From Longirhabdus pacifica (lineage in GTDB: Bacteria; Bacillota; Bacilli; Paenibacillales; DSM-105158), in NCBI RefSeq assembly GCF_004115085.1, contig NZ_QXJP01000011.1, positions 54,633-118,632 of the forward strand: a stretch of DNA of 64,000 nucleotides. The letters run 5' to 3'. The position numbers and the translations under genes are program-made. Of this stretch, positions 48,116 through 58,779 are shown piece after piece. The stretch's first letter is position 1, and each line of letters starts with the position of its first letter. Below the pieces are notes generated by a model that made no database searches, was not told where the DNA came from, and saw only the letters and a list, made by a program, of their open reading frames with translations.

Positions 48116-50010
48116 TATATTTTACCTTCTTCAACTTTTGCTGTATTTTCAAGATAAACAAGTAGTATGGAAATATCAGCAGGAGTAACGCCAGAAATTC
48201 TTGATGCTTGACCGATAGACAACGGTCTGATTTCTGCTAGTTTTTGTCTCGCTTCCATAGCAAGACCATGAATACTGCTGTAATCCAAGTTGTCAGATAA
48301 ACGTTTTCTTTCCATTTTACTCAATTTATCCACGTGCTGAAGTTGCTTATCTATATATCCTTTATATTTGATTTGAATTTCTACTTGTTCCTTCATTTCC
48401 TCATTTAATGGAAATGGTGATGGTGCAATGAGTTCTAGATCACTGTATTTTATTTGTGGTCTTCTTAATAGCGTTGCTGCTGGAATGGCATTATCTAATA
48501 AAGTCGTTTCTAACTTTTCTAGCAACGCTTGCACTTCATCCGTCGGTCTAATTTTTTCTTGTTCTAAGCGTTCTACTTCTTTTTGCACCATATCTCTTTT
48601 GTTTTCAAACTTCGCATAACGATCTTGTTGGATTAAACCTATTTCGTATCCGATATCCGTTAAGCGTAAATCAGCATTGTCATTTCTCAATAAAAGACGA
48701 TATTCTGCACGTGAAGTTAACAGGCGATAAGGTTCATTCGTTCCTTTTGTAACAAGATCATCGATCAGTACACCGATGTAAGCAGATGATCGATCCAAAA
48801 TGATAGGCTCTTTATTTTGTACTTTCCTACCTGCGTTAATGCCTGCCATTAAGCCTTGACCTGCAGCCTCTTCATAACCAGATGTGCCATTAATTTGTCC
48901 AGCTGTAAATAAATTTTCAACCCGCTTCGTTTCCAAAGAAGGGTACAATTGTGTCGGTACTATCGCGTCATATTCAATGGCGTACCCTGTCCGCATCATT
49001 TCTACTTTCTCTAGTCCAGGAATAGTGCGTAACATTTTCAGCTGCACATCTTCAGGCATACTGGTGGACAGGCCTTGAACGTAATATTCAGAGGTGAATT
49101 CCCCTTCTGGTTCCAAAAAGATTTGATGTCTTGGTTTATCACTAAATCGAACAATTTTATCTTCTATAGATGGACAGTATCTTGGTCCCGTCCCTTTGAT
49201 TTCACCAGAATACATCGGAGCACGATGTAAATTTTCGTTAATGATTTCATGCGTTTTTTCCGAAGTGTACGTCAACCAGCATGGTAGTTGCTGCTGTTTG
49301 TTCTCCCCCGTTTTTGATTCAAATGAAAAGTATCGGGGGTTCTCATCTCCCGGTTGAATTTCTGTTTGTTCAAAATCGATCGTATCTTGATGCACACGTG
49401 GAGGGGTTCCCGTCTTAAATCTTACTAAATCAAAACCGTGCTGCTGTAAACTTTCTGAAAGTTTAAGTGAAGGTTGTTGATTGTTAGGGCCACTTTCGTA
49501 TTGTAGTTCGCCCATAATCACTTTTCCTCTTAAATAAGTCCCCGTCGTAAGCACGACTGTTTTACTGTAGTACGTTGCCCCACTTTTCGTAATGACGCCT
49601 TTGCACACTCCATCTTCGACAATGAGTTCTTCCACCATACCTTGATGCATTTTTAAATTTGGCTCTTTTTCTAACGTTTCTTTCATCTTATGCTGATACA
49701 TAAACTTATCGGCTTGCGCACGAAGTGCATGTACTGCAGGGCCTTTACCAGTATTAAGCATGCGCATTTGGATAAATGTCTTATCAATATTTTTTCCCAT
49801 CTCTCCACCAAGTGCATCTATTTCTCTTACTACATGCCCTTTCGCAGGTCCTCCGATAGAAGGGTTGCAAGGCATAAAAGCAACCATATCTAAATTTATG
49901 GTGATGAGCATCGTATTACAACCCATGCGAGCAGCAGCTAATGCAGATTCACACCCTGCATGCCCTGCACCAATAACAATTACATCATATTCTCCAGCTA
50001 CATATGTCAC
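48115..50010 (-). CDS. mnmG: MnmG (GidA) tRNA uridine-5-carboxymethylaminomethyl modification enzyme
   Basis: 631 aa FAD protein. Dinucleotide fold [22 protein letters not shown] (N-terminal), [21 protein letters not shown] and [16 protein letters not shown] are conserved. Works with MnmE at wobble U34. GTG start with GGAGGTGA upstream. Confidence 0.96.
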   Translation of the reverse strand: MTYVAGEYDVIVIGAGHAGCESALAAARMGCNTMLITINLDMVAFMPCNPSIGGPAKGHVVREIDALGGEMGKNIDKTFIQMRMLNTGKGPAVHALRAQADKFMYQHKMKETLEKEPNLKMHQGMVEELIVEDGVCKGVITKSGATYYSKTVVLTTGTYLRGKVIMGELQYESGPNNQQPSLKLSESLQQHGFDLVRFKTGTPPRVHQDTIDFEQTEIQPGDENPRYFSFESKTGENKQQQLPCWLTYTSEKTHEIINENLHRAPMYSGEIKGTGPRYCPSIEDKIVRFSDKPRHQIFLEPEGEFTSEYYVQGLSTSMPEDVQLKMLRTIPGLEKVEMMRTGYAIEYDAIVPTQLYPSLETKRVENLFTAGQINGTSGYEEAAGQGLMAGINAGRKVQNKEPIILDRSSAYIGVLIDDLVTKGTNEPYRLLTSRAEYRLLLRNDNADLRLTDIGYEIGLIQQDRYAKFENKRDMVQKEVERLEQEKIRPTDEVQALLEKLETTLLDNAIPAATLLRRPQIKYSDLELIAPSPFPLNEEMKEQVEIQIKYKGYIDKQLQHVDKLSKMERKRLSDNLDYSSIHGLAMEARQKLAEIRPLSIGQASRISGVTPADISILLVYLENTAKVEEGKI

Positions 50011-50035
50011 TATGCGGTCACCTCCAACATTACTT

Positions 50036-51418
50036 TTACTTTCCTAAACAAAATTGGGAGAAAATCTGATCTATTAATGACTCGTGTACGGTATCACCGA
50101 CAATTTCGCCAAGACTTTCCCATGCTTGTTTAATGTCTATTTGTATCATATCTATAGGAATACTTGCTTTAGAACTTTCGATTGCATCTTGTAAAGATTG
50201 AATTGCTTGCTTCAAACAATGAATGTGTCGAACATTGCTTATATATGTCATATCATTCGACTCAATATTTCCTTTTGCAAACATTTCCGTAATTCTTTCT
50301 TCGAGCTTTCGTAATCCTGTATCTTCCACCACCGACATTTTTATAATTTGTTCACGAGGAACTAGCTGCTGCAATTGTTCTAAATCGACTTTACTCTCCA
50401 GATCTATTTTATTGACGATGATAATCATTTGTCGATCTTTTAATTGTTGTAGCAACTTTATTTCATCTGTATCTAAAGGTGTGTGGTTATTCACAACAAA
50501 CAACACAAGATCTGCATCTTGTAAAGCAGCTTTAGAACGCTCTACACCGATTTTTTCGACAATATCTTCTGTCTCTCTTATCCCAGCAGTGTCCAATAAT
50601 TTTATCGGTATACCATTTATCGTAATGTACTCTTCTATTACGTCTCTTGTCGTACCAGGAATATCGGTCACGATAGAACGGCTTTCTTGCACTAATATAT
50701 TCAATAAAGATGATTTCCCTACGTTTGGTTTCCCTACTATGGCCGTTGCAATGCCTTCTCTCAATACTTTACCTTGCTTAGCAGCATGCAGCAAAGAAGA
50801 AATCCCCTCTATACTTTGATGACAATTAGTTCGGATATAAGCGTGCGTTAGATCTTCCACATCATGTTCAGGATAATCAATATTTACCTCGATATGTGCC
50901 ATCAAACTAACTAAATCATCACGAAGTAATGCAATTCGATTGGATAGCATACCATCCACTTGTTTCAAAGCTAATTGTTGTGCTTTATCCGATTTAGAGC
51001 GGATAATATCTACAATTGCTTCTGCTTGAGCCAAATCAATGCGACCGTTGAGAAACGCTCTTTTTGTAAATTCCCCTGGCTCCGCAATACGAGCACCGTA
51101 ATCAAGCAGCATTTGTAGAATAGCATTAATCGATATAAACCCACCATGTGAACTTATTTCCACCACATCTTCTTTCGTAAAAGATCTGGGTGTTCTCATG
51201 ATTGTGACTAGGACTTCATCTATTTTTTCACCAGACTGTGGATCGTAAATATACCCATATTGTACACTGTGTGAGGGTGCATCCGTAAGTGGCTTTTTGC
51301 TTAAAAATATTTTATCCACTATGTTTATCGCTTCTGTACCACTCACCCTAGCCACAGCTATACCTGCCTCACCCACCGCTGTAGCAATCGCAGTAATTGT
51401 ATCTGTTGATGCATTCAT
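50036..51418 (-). CDS. mnmE: MnmE (TrmE) tRNA modification GTPase
   Basis: 460 aa. N-terminal tetrahydrofolate-binding domain ([20 protein letters not shown]), inserted G domain ([37 protein letters not shown]) and the C-terminal FCLGK with the functional Cys. The ATG at 51418 is chosen with GAAGGTG upstream; 51424 is an alternative. Precedes mnmG by 25 bp. Confidence 0.95.
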   Translation of the reverse strand: MNASTDTITAIATAVGEAGIAVARVSGTEAINIVDKIFLSKKPLTDAPSHSVQYGYIYDPQSGEKIDEVLVTIMRTPRSFTKEDVVEISSHGGFISINAILQMLLDYGARIAEPGEFTKRAFLNGRIDLAQAEAIVDIIRSKSDKAQQLALKQVDGMLSNRIALLRDDLVSLMAHIEVNIDYPEHDVEDLTHAYIRTNCHQSIEGISSLLHAAKQGKVLREGIATAIVGKPNVGKSSLLNILVQESRSIVTDIPGTTRDVIEEYITINGIPIKLLDTAGIRETEDIVEKIGVERSKAALQDADLVLFVVNNHTPLDTDEIKLLQQLKDRQMIIIVNKIDLESKVDLEQLQQLVPREQIIKMSVVEDTGLRKLEERITEMFAKGNIESNDMTYISNVRHIHCLKQAIQSLQDAIESSKASIPIDMIQIDIKQAWESLGEIVGDTVHESLIDQIFSQFCLGK

Positions 51419-51604
51419 TCTCATCACCTTCTCCCTAATAATGTAACCGAACCCCTTCATTTATATAAGAAACAACGCAATGACACATGAAGAAACATAC
51501 AAAATATAAAATACGTGCTACCTTATATTCTGCATGTGAATATGTCATTTAAAATGGTTTTTTTCTTGTTTACATATCGTACATACATATTCATATATCA
51601 TAAA

Positions 51605-51647
51605 ACAGGGGTAATTCTACTCAAAAATGAGTTTAGAACACCCCTGT
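51605..51647 (-). terminator. Hairpin after jag
   Basis: ACAGGGGT / ACCCCTGT with inner ACTC / GAGT. On the minus strand TTTTATG follows. Probable terminator separating jag from mnmE. Confidence 0.6.
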
Positions 51648-51699
51648 CAACCATTATAAGCAAGCTTCTAGTACAAATAAGCGTGACGTAATATATACA

Positions 51700-52311
51700 T
51701 TACTTTAACGTAATAATGATACGCCTATTAGGTTCTTCACCTTTACTATATGTCCTGACGTATTTGTGGTCTTGTAATTGTGCATGAATGATCTTTCTTT
51801 CGTGAGGATTCATCGGCTCTAACATCACATCTCGTTTTTGCTTCATAACCTTATCTGCTAACCTCAATGAAAGCTTCTCGAGTGTCTTTTTTCTCCGTGC
51901 CCTAAACTCCTCCGCATCCACAACAATTTTTATATATTTGTCGGAATAACGATTTGCAATAATTTTAACTAAGTATTGCAAAGCATCTAGTGTCTGCCCT
52001 CTTTTACCTATTAAGATACCGAGTTCAGAACCAGTTAAATTAAAATACAACATTCCATCTTTTTGTATGACGTTGACTTTAACATCAAGATCCATGGCAT
52101 GAATAGCATCATGTATAAACGTTTTTGCTTCTTCAATAGGATCTTTCAATTTTAATTCAACCTTGGCTTCTTTGCTTCCAATTAAGCCTAAAAAGCCTTT
52201 AGATGGTTGTTCAACTACATGAATATTGACTTTATTTTTTGTCGTCCCTAGTTGCTTTAGTCCGTTTTCAATTGCTTTTTCAATCGATTTACCTGACACA
52301 GTAATTTTCAT
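51700..52311 (-). CDS. jag: Jag (SpoIIIJ-associated RNA-binding protein, KhpB)
   Basis: 203 aa. Jag-N domain (KITVSGKSIEKAIENGLKQL, GFLGLIGSKEAKV), KH domain (LGILIGKRGQTLDALQYLV) and R3H domain (MNPHERKIIHAQLQDHKYV). RNA chaperone-like protein linked to SpoIIIJ and cell shape. Follows spoIIIJ by 15 bp. Confidence 0.94.
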   Translation of the reverse strand: MKITVSGKSIEKAIENGLKQLGTTKNKVNIHVVEQPSKGFLGLIGSKEAKVELKLKDPIEEAKTFIHDAIHAMDLDVKVNVIQKDGMLYFNLTGSELGILIGKRGQTLDALQYLVKIIANRYSDKYIKIVVDAEEFRARRKKTLEKLSLRLADKVMKQKRDVMLEPMNPHERKIIHAQLQDHKYVRTYSKGEEPNRRIIITLK

Positions 52312-52326
52312 AAGGAAATCACACCC

Positions 52327-53082
52327 TTATTCTTTTTCTGGTCTCCCATATATAAAATAGGTTTGTATAATCGTAAAGATGTTACTATATACCCAGTAAA
52401 GCGGAAGAGCAGATGGAAAGTTAATTGCCATAATAAAGATAACAATAGGCAATATCATAAATACCACTTGCATTGGATTGTTTTTCATCGCACTAGGTTG
52501 CATGCTCATCATGACTTTTTGTTGTAAATAGGTCGTCAATGCAGCTAAAATCGGAAGAATATAATACGGATCTGGCTCACCTAATTGCATCCATAAGAAA
52601 GTCGCTTCTCTTATTTCAACATTCCACATAATTGCATAATATAGAGCAAATAATATCGGCATTTGTATCAGAAGTGGTAAACAACCACCCATGGGATTGA
52701 CCCCATGTTTTTGAAACAACTTCATCGTTTCTTCTTGCATTTTTCTCGGATCATTCTTGTATTTTTCTCTTACCTTTTGTATGTCCGGTTGTATTTTTTG
52801 CATCGCCTTTGTACTGCGTGCTTGTTTCAAATTTAATGGTAGTAGTACAAAACGAATGATGATCGTCAAAACTAAAATCGAAATGCCATAACTATTTATA
52901 AAGTTATCAGCAAACCAATCTAATGAAAAAGATATCGGATAAACAAAATATTTAAAGAAAAAACCTTGATCTTTTATCTCCTCTGTCGTTTTGGGCTCAA
53001 TTTCACCGATGTCACTACATCCAGCCAAAAATACTGAAAACAACAGGATGACGGATAAAATAATTCTAAGTTTGCGAGACAA
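52327..53082 (-). CDS. spoIIIJ: SpoIIIJ/YidC membrane protein insertase
   Basis: 251 aa lipoprotein insertase: lipobox FLAGCS, then five membrane helices with the YidC core (RFVLLPLNLKQARSTKAMQK, NPMGGCLPLLIQMPILFALY). A TTG at 53082 is the likely start (AGGAGG, 9 nt before it); the ATG at 53103 would place the ribosome binding site in the coding region. Needed for SigG activation in spores and for membrane insertion. Confidence 0.94.
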   Translation of the reverse strand: MSRKLRIILSVILLFSVFLAGCSDIGEIEPKTTEEIKDQGFFFKYFVYPISFSLDWFADNFINSYGISILVLTIIIRFVLLPLNLKQARSTKAMQKIQPDIQKVREKYKNDPRKMQEETMKLFQKHGVNPMGGCLPLLIQMPILFALYYAIMWNVEIREATFLWMQLGEPDPYYILPILAALTTYLQQKVMMSMQPSAMKNNPMQVVFMILPIVIFIMAINFPSALPLYWVYSNIFTIIQTYFIYGRPEKE

Positions 53083-53164
53083 AATGATGTTCCTCCTATT
53101 CATAACAACTCGTCCAATTTTGCTAATCTAACTATATCATAGAATGCAGCACAAGAAAACGCAA

Positions 53165-53515
53165 TCAACGTTGCTTTTTAGAAATTAAACCCGCTTTTCG
53201 TAACACGTGCTTCATGCTGCTTTCCAATTGTTTATAGTTCATATTTAATGTTGCTTTTCGTGCCAATACAATAATATCTACATTAGATATAATATCATGT
53301 TTATGATGACGAAGAATTTCTTTCATGACTCTTCGCATTCGATTACGAACGACAGCATTTCCGATTTTTTTACTCACGACTACACCGACTCGAAAATGCT
53401 CTGTTCCTTTTGAAGGTTTCGAATAAACAACAAACTGATGATTGGCCATGGATTGACCATTACGATAAATACGCTTAAACTGTTCGTTTTTGGCTAATCT
53501 ATATTTCTTCTCCAT
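53165..53515 (-). CDS. rnpA: Ribonuclease P protein component
   Basis: 116 aa. KKYRLAKNEQFKRIYRNG at the start and the RNR motif as GNAVVRNRMRRVMKEILR. Protein subunit of the tRNA 5'-processing RNase P. Downstream of rpmH. Confidence 0.96.
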   Translation of the reverse strand: MEKKYRLAKNEQFKRIYRNGQSMANHQFVVYSKPSKGTEHFRVGVVVSKKIGNAVVRNRMRRVMKEILRHHKHDIISNVDIIVLARKATLNMNYKQLESSMKHVLRKAGLISKKQR

Positions 53516-53603
53516 AATCTACTCTCTTTTCGAACCATTATCATCACATATAGCTTACTTTCTATCATTCCCTCAACTACATGGTTCAAACTTAACGCAT
53601 AGA

Positions 53604-53630
53604 AAAAAGACCACAAGTTGTGGCCTTTGT
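53604..53630 (-). terminator. Hairpin between rpmH and rnpA
   Basis: CCACA-AGT-TGTGG stem with TCTTTTTTC on the minus strand, directly after the rpmH stop. Could attenuate rnpA relative to rpmH. Confidence 0.6.
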
Positions 53631-53631
53631 C

Positions 53632-53766
53632 TTATGCGCTTAATACTTTTCTTCCCTTACGACGACGAGATGCAAGGACTCTACGACCGTTTTTTGTGCT
53701 CATTCTTTTACGAAATCCGTGCACTTTTTTACGTTTCCTTACATTCGGTTGAAAAGTTGGCTTCAT
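53632..53766 (-). CDS. rpmH: Ribosomal protein bL34
   Basis: 44 aa, shorter than usual gene-calling limits but complete: [38 protein letters not shown] and RKVLSA. Ribosome binding site AGGAGGTGTGCAT upstream. Divergent from dnaA across oriC. Confidence 0.97.
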   Translation of the reverse strand: MKPTFQPNVRKRKKVHGFRKRMSTKNGRRVLASRRRKGRKVLSA

Positions 53767-53833
53767 CTATGCACACCTCCTTAGAGGAAATTCATCATTT
53801 AACGAACTATATTTCCCCAAAACACCTTATAAC

Positions 53834-53862
53834 ATTAAATCATTTTCATAACAAAAAGTCAA
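53834..53862 (-). promoter_or_regulatory. rpmH promoter
   Basis: On the minus strand TTGACT (53862-53857), 17-bp spacer, TTTAAT (53839-53834). A good vegetative promoter about 70 bp before the rpmH start. Confidence 0.65.
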
Positions 53863-53896
53863 TATATTTTACCTACCTTCAGTTAGATGATTTTAA

Positions 53897-54283
53897 ATAT
53901 CCACAAATCATGAAAGTTACCTTTTTATTTTTTTCTCCACAGTGGATAACTTCAACTTCATCTCTTCTCGTTGAAATTTGATGTATAACCCCGAAATAAT
54001 GTGTGGATAATTTATTTTATACACATGAACTTTGTCGCATTTTCAACATTTTATAAACAGAATGTAGAATTGTTAATAAAAAAAATACACATTGGATTAA
54101 CATTGTGGATAGTTGTGTATCCATCATTGAAAATCATGTATAAGTTTGATATGATAGTGTTACTTTTGTATGTGAATAGATCATATCTTATACTGAGTTT
54201 ATCCACAAGGTGTGTATAAACTTGTGAACAAATCATTTAGCCTCTTATAAATACATCTGTTGATAATATAATATTGTGGATTA
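53897..54283. promoter_or_regulatory. oriC: oriC upstream region: DnaA-box cluster
   Basis: DnaA-box-like 9-mers (consensus TTATNCACA): 53897 ATATCCACA, 53941 AGTGGATAA, 54002 TGTGGATAA (perfect, reverse), 54017 TTATACACA, 54104 TGTGGATAG, 54199 TTATCCACA (perfect), 54211 TGTGTATAA, 54275 TGTGGATTA. Corresponds to the incAB part of the bipartite Bacillus origin between rpmH and dnaA. No supported gene lies here. Confidence 0.85.
54166..54194 (+). promoter_or_regulatory. Candidate dnaA promoter overlapping DnaA boxes
   Basis: TTGTAT (54166-54171), exactly 17 bp, TATACT (54189-54194). The predicted start lies within the DnaA boxes at 54199 and 54211, so DnaA can repress its own gene (inference). 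Confidence 0.6.
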
Positions 54284-54344
54284 TTCGACATTTTCTTTTA
54301 TTATTTACAGGCTACCACGCTAAGGGTAGAAGGAGTGAACAATC

Positions 54345-55691
54345 GTGGAAAGCCAGAACAATTCAATATGGAATGAAGTTTTGAACATTATTCAAACAAA
54401 AATCAGTAAGCCTAGTTTCGACACTTGGCTTAAATCTACAAAAGCAGTCGTTCTTACAGATAGTAAACTTATTATTAGTGCTCCCTCTGTTTTTGCCAGA
54501 GATTGGCTGGAAAGTAGATACACTACCTTGATTCAAACTACGGTGCAAGAATATTTAGGAAAACAACTTCAGCTAAAAATTATTAGTGAAGAAGAAGAAA
54601 AAAATATAGAAACTGCACCCGTTGCTAAGGCAGTTACGAAAGAAAGTAATGAAGCAACCTTTGCAAAAATGCTCAATCCGAAATATACTTTCGATACTTT
54701 TGTTATTGGTTCTGGTAATCGCTTCGCTCATGCAGCGTCTTTAGCGGTGGCTGAAGCACCAGCCAAAGCATACAACCCATTGTTTTTATACGGTGGAGTA
54801 GGATTAGGTAAAACCCATTTAATGCATGCAATTGGGCATTATATATTGGAGCACAATCCTCAATCGAAAGTGGTGTATATTTCATCTGAAAAGTTTACGA
54901 ATGAATTTATCAATGCTATTCGTGACAATCGCCCAGAAAGCTTTCGAAATAAATACCGAAATATAGACATCCTTCTTATTGATGATATTCAGTTTTTAGC
55001 TGGAAAAGAACAAACACAAGAAGAATTTTTCCATACATTCAATGCACTGCATGAAGCACGAAAACAAATTATTATCTCTAGTGACCGACCACCGAAAGAA
55101 ATTCCTACATTAGAGGAAAGATTACGATCTCGATTTGAATGGGGACTCATTACAGACATTCAACCCCCTGATTTGGAAACAAGGATCGCCATCTTACGGA
55201 AAAAAGCAAAAGCTGAAAAATTAGATATTCCGAATGAAGCTATGCTGTATATTGCAAATCAAATCGATACGAACATTCGTGAACTTGAAGGTGCGTTAAT
55301 TCGAGTTGTCGCTTATTCTTCTCTAATTAATGAAGATATTACTGCGCATCTTTCAGCTGAAGCTTTGAAAGACATTATTCCAGTTAATAAGCCAAGAATG
55401 ATTACGATTCAAAAAATTCATGAAGAGGTAGGCGCTTACTACAGCGTTAAAATTGAAGATTTTAAAGCACGTAAAAGAACAAAAGCTGTAGCATTCCCAA
55501 GACAAGTAGCCATGTATCTTTCCAGAGAACTGACGGACTTCTCTTTACCTAAAATAGGGGAAGCATTTGGAGGGAGAGACCATACTACTGTCATCCATGC
55601 GCATGAAAAGATTTCACGAATGATAAAAGAAGATGCCGATCTCTATAAATCCATCAATCTTTTAATTAATAAAATTAAAAATCATACCTAA
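54345..55691 (+). CDS. dnaA: Chromosomal replication initiator DnaA
   Basis: 448 aa. Domain I ([20 protein letters not shown]), AAA+ domain with Walker [17 protein letters not shown] (about 152-167) and Walker [11 protein letters not shown], and domain IV with [14 protein letters not shown], which contacts DnaA boxes. GTG start with AGAAGGAG upstream. First gene of dnaA-dnaN-rlbA-recF. Confidence 0.97.
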   Translation: MESQNNSIWNEVLNIIQTKISKPSFDTWLKSTKAVVLTDSKLIISAPSVFARDWLESRYTTLIQTTVQEYLGKQLQLKIISEEEEKNIETAPVAKAVTKESNEATFAKMLNPKYTFDTFVIGSGNRFAHAASLAVAEAPAKAYNPLFLYGGVGLGKTHLMHAIGHYILEHNPQSKVVYISSEKFTNEFINAIRDNRPESFRNKYRNIDILLIDDIQFLAGKEQTQEEFFHTFNALHEARKQIIISSDRPPKEIPTLEERLRSRFEWGLITDIQPPDLETRIAILRKKAKAEKLDIPNEAMLYIANQIDTNIRELEGALIRVVAYSSLINEDITAHLSAEALKDIIPVNKPRMITIQKIHEEVGAYYSVKIEDFKARKRTKAVAFPRQVAMYLSRELTDFSLPKIGEAFGGRDHTTVIHAHEKISRMIKEDADLYKSINLLINKIKNHT

Positions 55692-55824
55692 TATATAACA
55701 AGAAAAACGATGGGATATAAGTTTACGCCTAAGTTGCAAGGTAAAAGGTGTGATTTGGAGATTTCTCTATCTTATGATCAACGGTAATACGTTGTATGCA
55801 AAAATTCATGCAACGTATTATAGA
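55690..55824 (+). repeat. Structured intergenic repeat, copy 10, inside the dnaA-dnaN part of oriC
   Basis: Begins at the dnaA stop codon. Core ATAAGTTTACGCCTAAGTTG is followed by CAAGGTAAAAG (one base lost); the 3' arm is TTTCTCTATCTTATG; the second hairpin reads AATACGTTG...CAACGTATT instead of AATAAGTTG...CAACTTATT, a paired two-sided change. Separated by about 50 bp from the DnaA-box cluster. Confidence 0.85.
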
Positions 55825-55873
55825 GGTATTTTATACACAAACAACTAACAAATGATCTTGTTAAAAACAATCC

Positions 55874-55970
55874 ATGCCTATGCACAAGTTATCAACATGT
55901 GGATAGGCATCATTTCGTATGTATGCACCACATATCCACAAATTCACAGGCCCTACTATGATTACTATAT
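55874..55970 (+). promoter_or_regulatory. oriC: oriC downstream region: DnaA boxes, DnaA-trios and unwinding element
   Basis: Boxes CTATGCACA (55878), TTATCAACA (55889), TGTGGATAG (55898) and ATATCCACA (55932). The first and third form an inverted repeat. Then a GC spot CAGGCCC and DnaA-trios CTACTATGATTACTATAT (55953-55970), followed by AT-rich sequence to about 55990. This order (box, GC-rich spacer, trios, AT-rich DUE) is that of the Bacillus basal unwinding system. Confidence 0.85.
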
Positions 55971-56039
55971 AATAAATTATTATTATATGCGTCCTGTGCA
56001 GTACATAGAACCAGTTTTAAAGAAGAGGTGTTTTGAAAA

Positions 56040-57179
56040 ATGAAATTTACTATTAATACATCAACGCTAAATCATCATATTCAACATGCAGCAAAAGCAA
56101 TATCTAACAGAACAACGATACCTATTTTAACGGGAATCAAAATGGAAGCAACCAATGTAGGGATTTACTTAACTGCAAGTGATACGAACATTTCTATTCA
56201 AACTCACATTCCATTAGAAGATGAAGAACATGTTATCGCAGAAATTACAGCAACAGGAAGTGTCGTTCTACCTGCTAAATTACTAACAGAATTAATTCGA
56301 AAGTTACCTAATAAACAAGTGGAAGTGGAAGTAAAAGATAATTTTCAAACGATGATTCGATCTGGACAAACGGAAGTAGAAATCAACGGGCTTGATCCAG
56401 AAGAATATCCACTATTACCAAGTATTAATGAAAACAACACGTTGGTTATTTCCAGTGATATTTTGAAATTAATGATTAAAGAAACTATTTTCTCCGTTTC
56501 ACATGATGAAAGTGCAGCTATCTTAACTGGAGTTATGTTTAGTTTAGATCATGGCAAATTAACGTTTACAGCAACAGATCGTCATCGATTAGCTTTAAAA
56601 GAAATGCATGTGGAAAGCGCAGCTGATATTACGTTCAAAAATATCGTCGTTTCAGGTAAAAATTTGAATGAGTTGTATAAAATTTTATCCGAACAAAGCG
56701 AAGCCATTCATATTATCGTATCAGATAACCAAATATTGTTTAAAATAAATAATATATTATTTTACAGTCGCATTTTAGATGGAGTGTATCCTGATACGAC
56801 GAGAATCATCCCTGCTCAAAGCAAAACAGATGTCATTGTAAATAAACAAAAATTACTGCAAGCGATTGATAGAGCTAGTTTATTGTCTCGAGAACAAAAC
56901 ACAAACATCGTAAAAATGACAGTAGACGAAAACAATGGCATTAGTATTTCTTCCAGTTCCTCCACGTTTGGAAAAATAAATGAAGAAATCAAAATGGATG
57001 AGTTTTCTGGAGATGAAGTTAACATTTCGTTTAACTCCAAATATATGCTGGACGTTTTGAAAGTGCTAGACGCTGAGCAAGTGAAAATTAAATTTACAGG
57101 TGCGATGAGTCCTATCTTAATAACACCAGAAGATGATAACGAATGTGTGTTTCTTATCCTTCCTTATCGTACAGGCTAA
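56040..57179 (+). CDS. dnaN: DNA polymerase III beta sliding clamp
   Basis: 379 aa, three clamp domains. MKFTINTSTLNHHIQHAAKA start, VLPAKLLTELIRKLP, TDRHRLALKEM and a C-terminal LILPYRTG. Ribosome binding site AAAGAGGTG. Separated from dnaA by oriC sequences. Confidence 0.96.
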   Translation: MKFTINTSTLNHHIQHAAKAISNRTTIPILTGIKMEATNVGIYLTASDTNISIQTHIPLEDEEHVIAEITATGSVVLPAKLLTELIRKLPNKQVEVEVKDNFQTMIRSGQTEVEINGLDPEEYPLLPSINENNTLVISSDILKLMIKETIFSVSHDESAAILTGVMFSLDHGKLTFTATDRHRLALKEMHVESAADITFKNIVVSGKNLNELYKILSEQSEAIHIIVSDNQILFKINNILFYSRILDGVYPDTTRIIPAQSKTDVIVNKQKLLQAIDRASLLSREQNTNIVKMTVDENNGISISSSSSTFGKINEEIKMDEFSGDEVNISFNSKYMLDVLKVLDAEQVKIKFTGAMSPILITPEDDNECVFLILPYRTG

Positions 57180-57222
57180 ATCTATGCACTATAAAATTTA
57201 AATATGCTTAAGGATGGTAAAG

Positions 57223-57438
57223 ATGAAAGCAATTAATATTCAAGATGAGTTTGTTACACTAGGACAGATTTTGAAAATGGTGGATCTCATATCCACAGGT
57301 GGTCAAGCAAAAATGTTTTTACAAGATGTAGTGGTTAGAGTGAATGGTGAACATGATCAACGAAGAGGACGTAAGTGTTACATCGGAGATAAAGTGGAAA
57401 TAGAAGGACATGATACGTATACCATTTCGAAAAATTAA
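57223..57438 (+). CDS. rlbA: S4-domain protein RlbA/YaaA
   Basis: 71 aa S4 RNA-binding domain (FVTLGQILKMVDLISTGGQA, VVVRVNGEHDQRRGRKC). Linked to ribosome large-subunit assembly in B. subtilis. The ATG at 57223 follows AAGGATGG; an ATG at 57214 overlaps this site. Lies between dnaN and recF. Confidence 0.9.
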   Translation: MKAINIQDEFVTLGQILKMVDLISTGGQAKMFLQDVVVRVNGEHDQRRGRKCYIGDKVEIEGHDTYTISKN

Positions 57439-57506
57439 GTGGTTGTATACATTACTTCTGTATCATGAAAATCTGATTTGATTAACATCCTACAGGGGGA
57501 GTAGTG

Positions 57507-58607
57507 TTGTTTGTAAAAGAAATCAAGCTCGCTCATTATCGAAACTACAATCAAGCACATATTGAACTAGATCCATCTATTAACCTCATTATTGGGGAGA
57601 ATGCACAAGGTAAAACGAATATATTAGAGTCAATTTATGTGCTTGCTTTAACCAAATCACATCGAACACACAATGATAAAGAACTTATTCAGTGGTCGCA
57701 TGAAGAAGCAAAACTGAGTGCAGAAATACAAAAAAAATATGGTCCTATTCAATTGGATTTATCCATATCACAAAAAGGGAAAAAGGCAAAAGTTAACCAT
57801 TTAGAGCAAAAAAAATTAAGCACGTATATCGGGGCTCTAAACGTCGTTTTATTTGCGCCAGAAGATTTGAATATTGTAAAAGGTTCTCCTGCGATAAGAA
57901 GAAGATTTCTGAATATGGAGATAGGGCAAGTCTTTCCAACTTACGTCCATCATCTTTATCAATATCAAAAGATTTTAACCCAGCGGAATCATTGCTTAAA
58001 AAAGATACAGTCATCTTCAGATGAAGCCATGCTTGCGATATGGAATGAACAATTAGCGACAGAAGGTACTAAAATCATCTTGAAACGTCAACAATTTATA
58101 AAGACGTTAGAAAGTTGGGCCAATCAAATTCATTTCAGTATAAGCAACGGTAAAGAACAGTTACGCATTAAATATGAAACAGGGCTTCCACTCGAGGATA
58201 TAAAAGATGCATCTATGTTAATGGAGCAATTTATGATAAAGTTAACACAGATGCAAAAACAAGAAATCAAAAGAGGAATGACATTAGTAGGACCTCATCG
58301 TGACGATTTACGTTTTTATATAAATGATAAAGAAGCCAACATATACGGCTCACAAGGTCAACAACGTACGGTGGCTCTATCCATTAAACTCGCGGAAATT
58401 GAATTAATTCATCAAGAAGTTGGAGAGTATCCGATACTTTTATTAGATGATGTACTATCCGAATTAGATCAATTTAGACAAAATCAGTTGATCGATACAT
58501 TCAATGGGAGATTACAAACGATTGTGACGACAACTAGCGCGGACAGTATTGATACGAATAAGCTAAAAGCCTCTACTTTTGAAATTCATGACGGCAACGT
58601 TCATTAA
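57507..58607 (+). CDS. recF: DNA replication and repair protein RecF
   Basis: 366 aa SMC-like ATPase. Walker A GENAQGKTNILE (about 30), signature YGSQGQQRTVAL and Walker B ILLLDDVLSELD. Loads RecA at gaps with RecO/RecR. A TTG at 57507 is preferred (AGGGGG 7 nt upstream) over GTG at 57504. Confidence 0.95.
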   Translation: MFVKEIKLAHYRNYNQAHIELDPSINLIIGENAQGKTNILESIYVLALTKSHRTHNDKELIQWSHEEAKLSAEIQKKYGPIQLDLSISQKGKKAKVNHLEQKKLSTYIGALNVVLFAPEDLNIVKGSPAIRRRFLNMEIGQVFPTYVHHLYQYQKILTQRNHCLKKIQSSSDEAMLAIWNEQLATEGTKIILKRQQFIKTLESWANQIHFSISNGKEQLRIKYETGLPLEDIKDASMLMEQFMIKLTQMQKQEIKRGMTLVGPHRDDLRFYINDKEANIYGSQGQQRTVALSIKLAEIELIHQEVGEYPILLLDDVLSELDQFRQNQLIDTFNGRLQTIVTTTSADSIDTNKLKASTFEIHDGNVH

Positions 58608-58779
58608 CATATGATCATTTTTAATACTATTTTTTTTACGTTAGTGAGATGTTTTATATTTTTAAGTCTATGCTTGCTGTAAAAAATTTGTTCTTCTATA
58701 CGTAACGTTATAGTTTGCAATCATTTTCATTTTATATATAGTTATAACCACATGTCTTAAGAAAGTAAGGAGAAAAATA

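Noticed and set aside
53490..53981. 163-codon plus-strand open frame
   Set aside because: Antisense to rpmH and running into oriC; rpmH is certain on the other strand.
54001..54219. 72-codon open frame upstream of dnaA
   Set aside because: Composed of DnaA boxes and AT-rich origin DNA.
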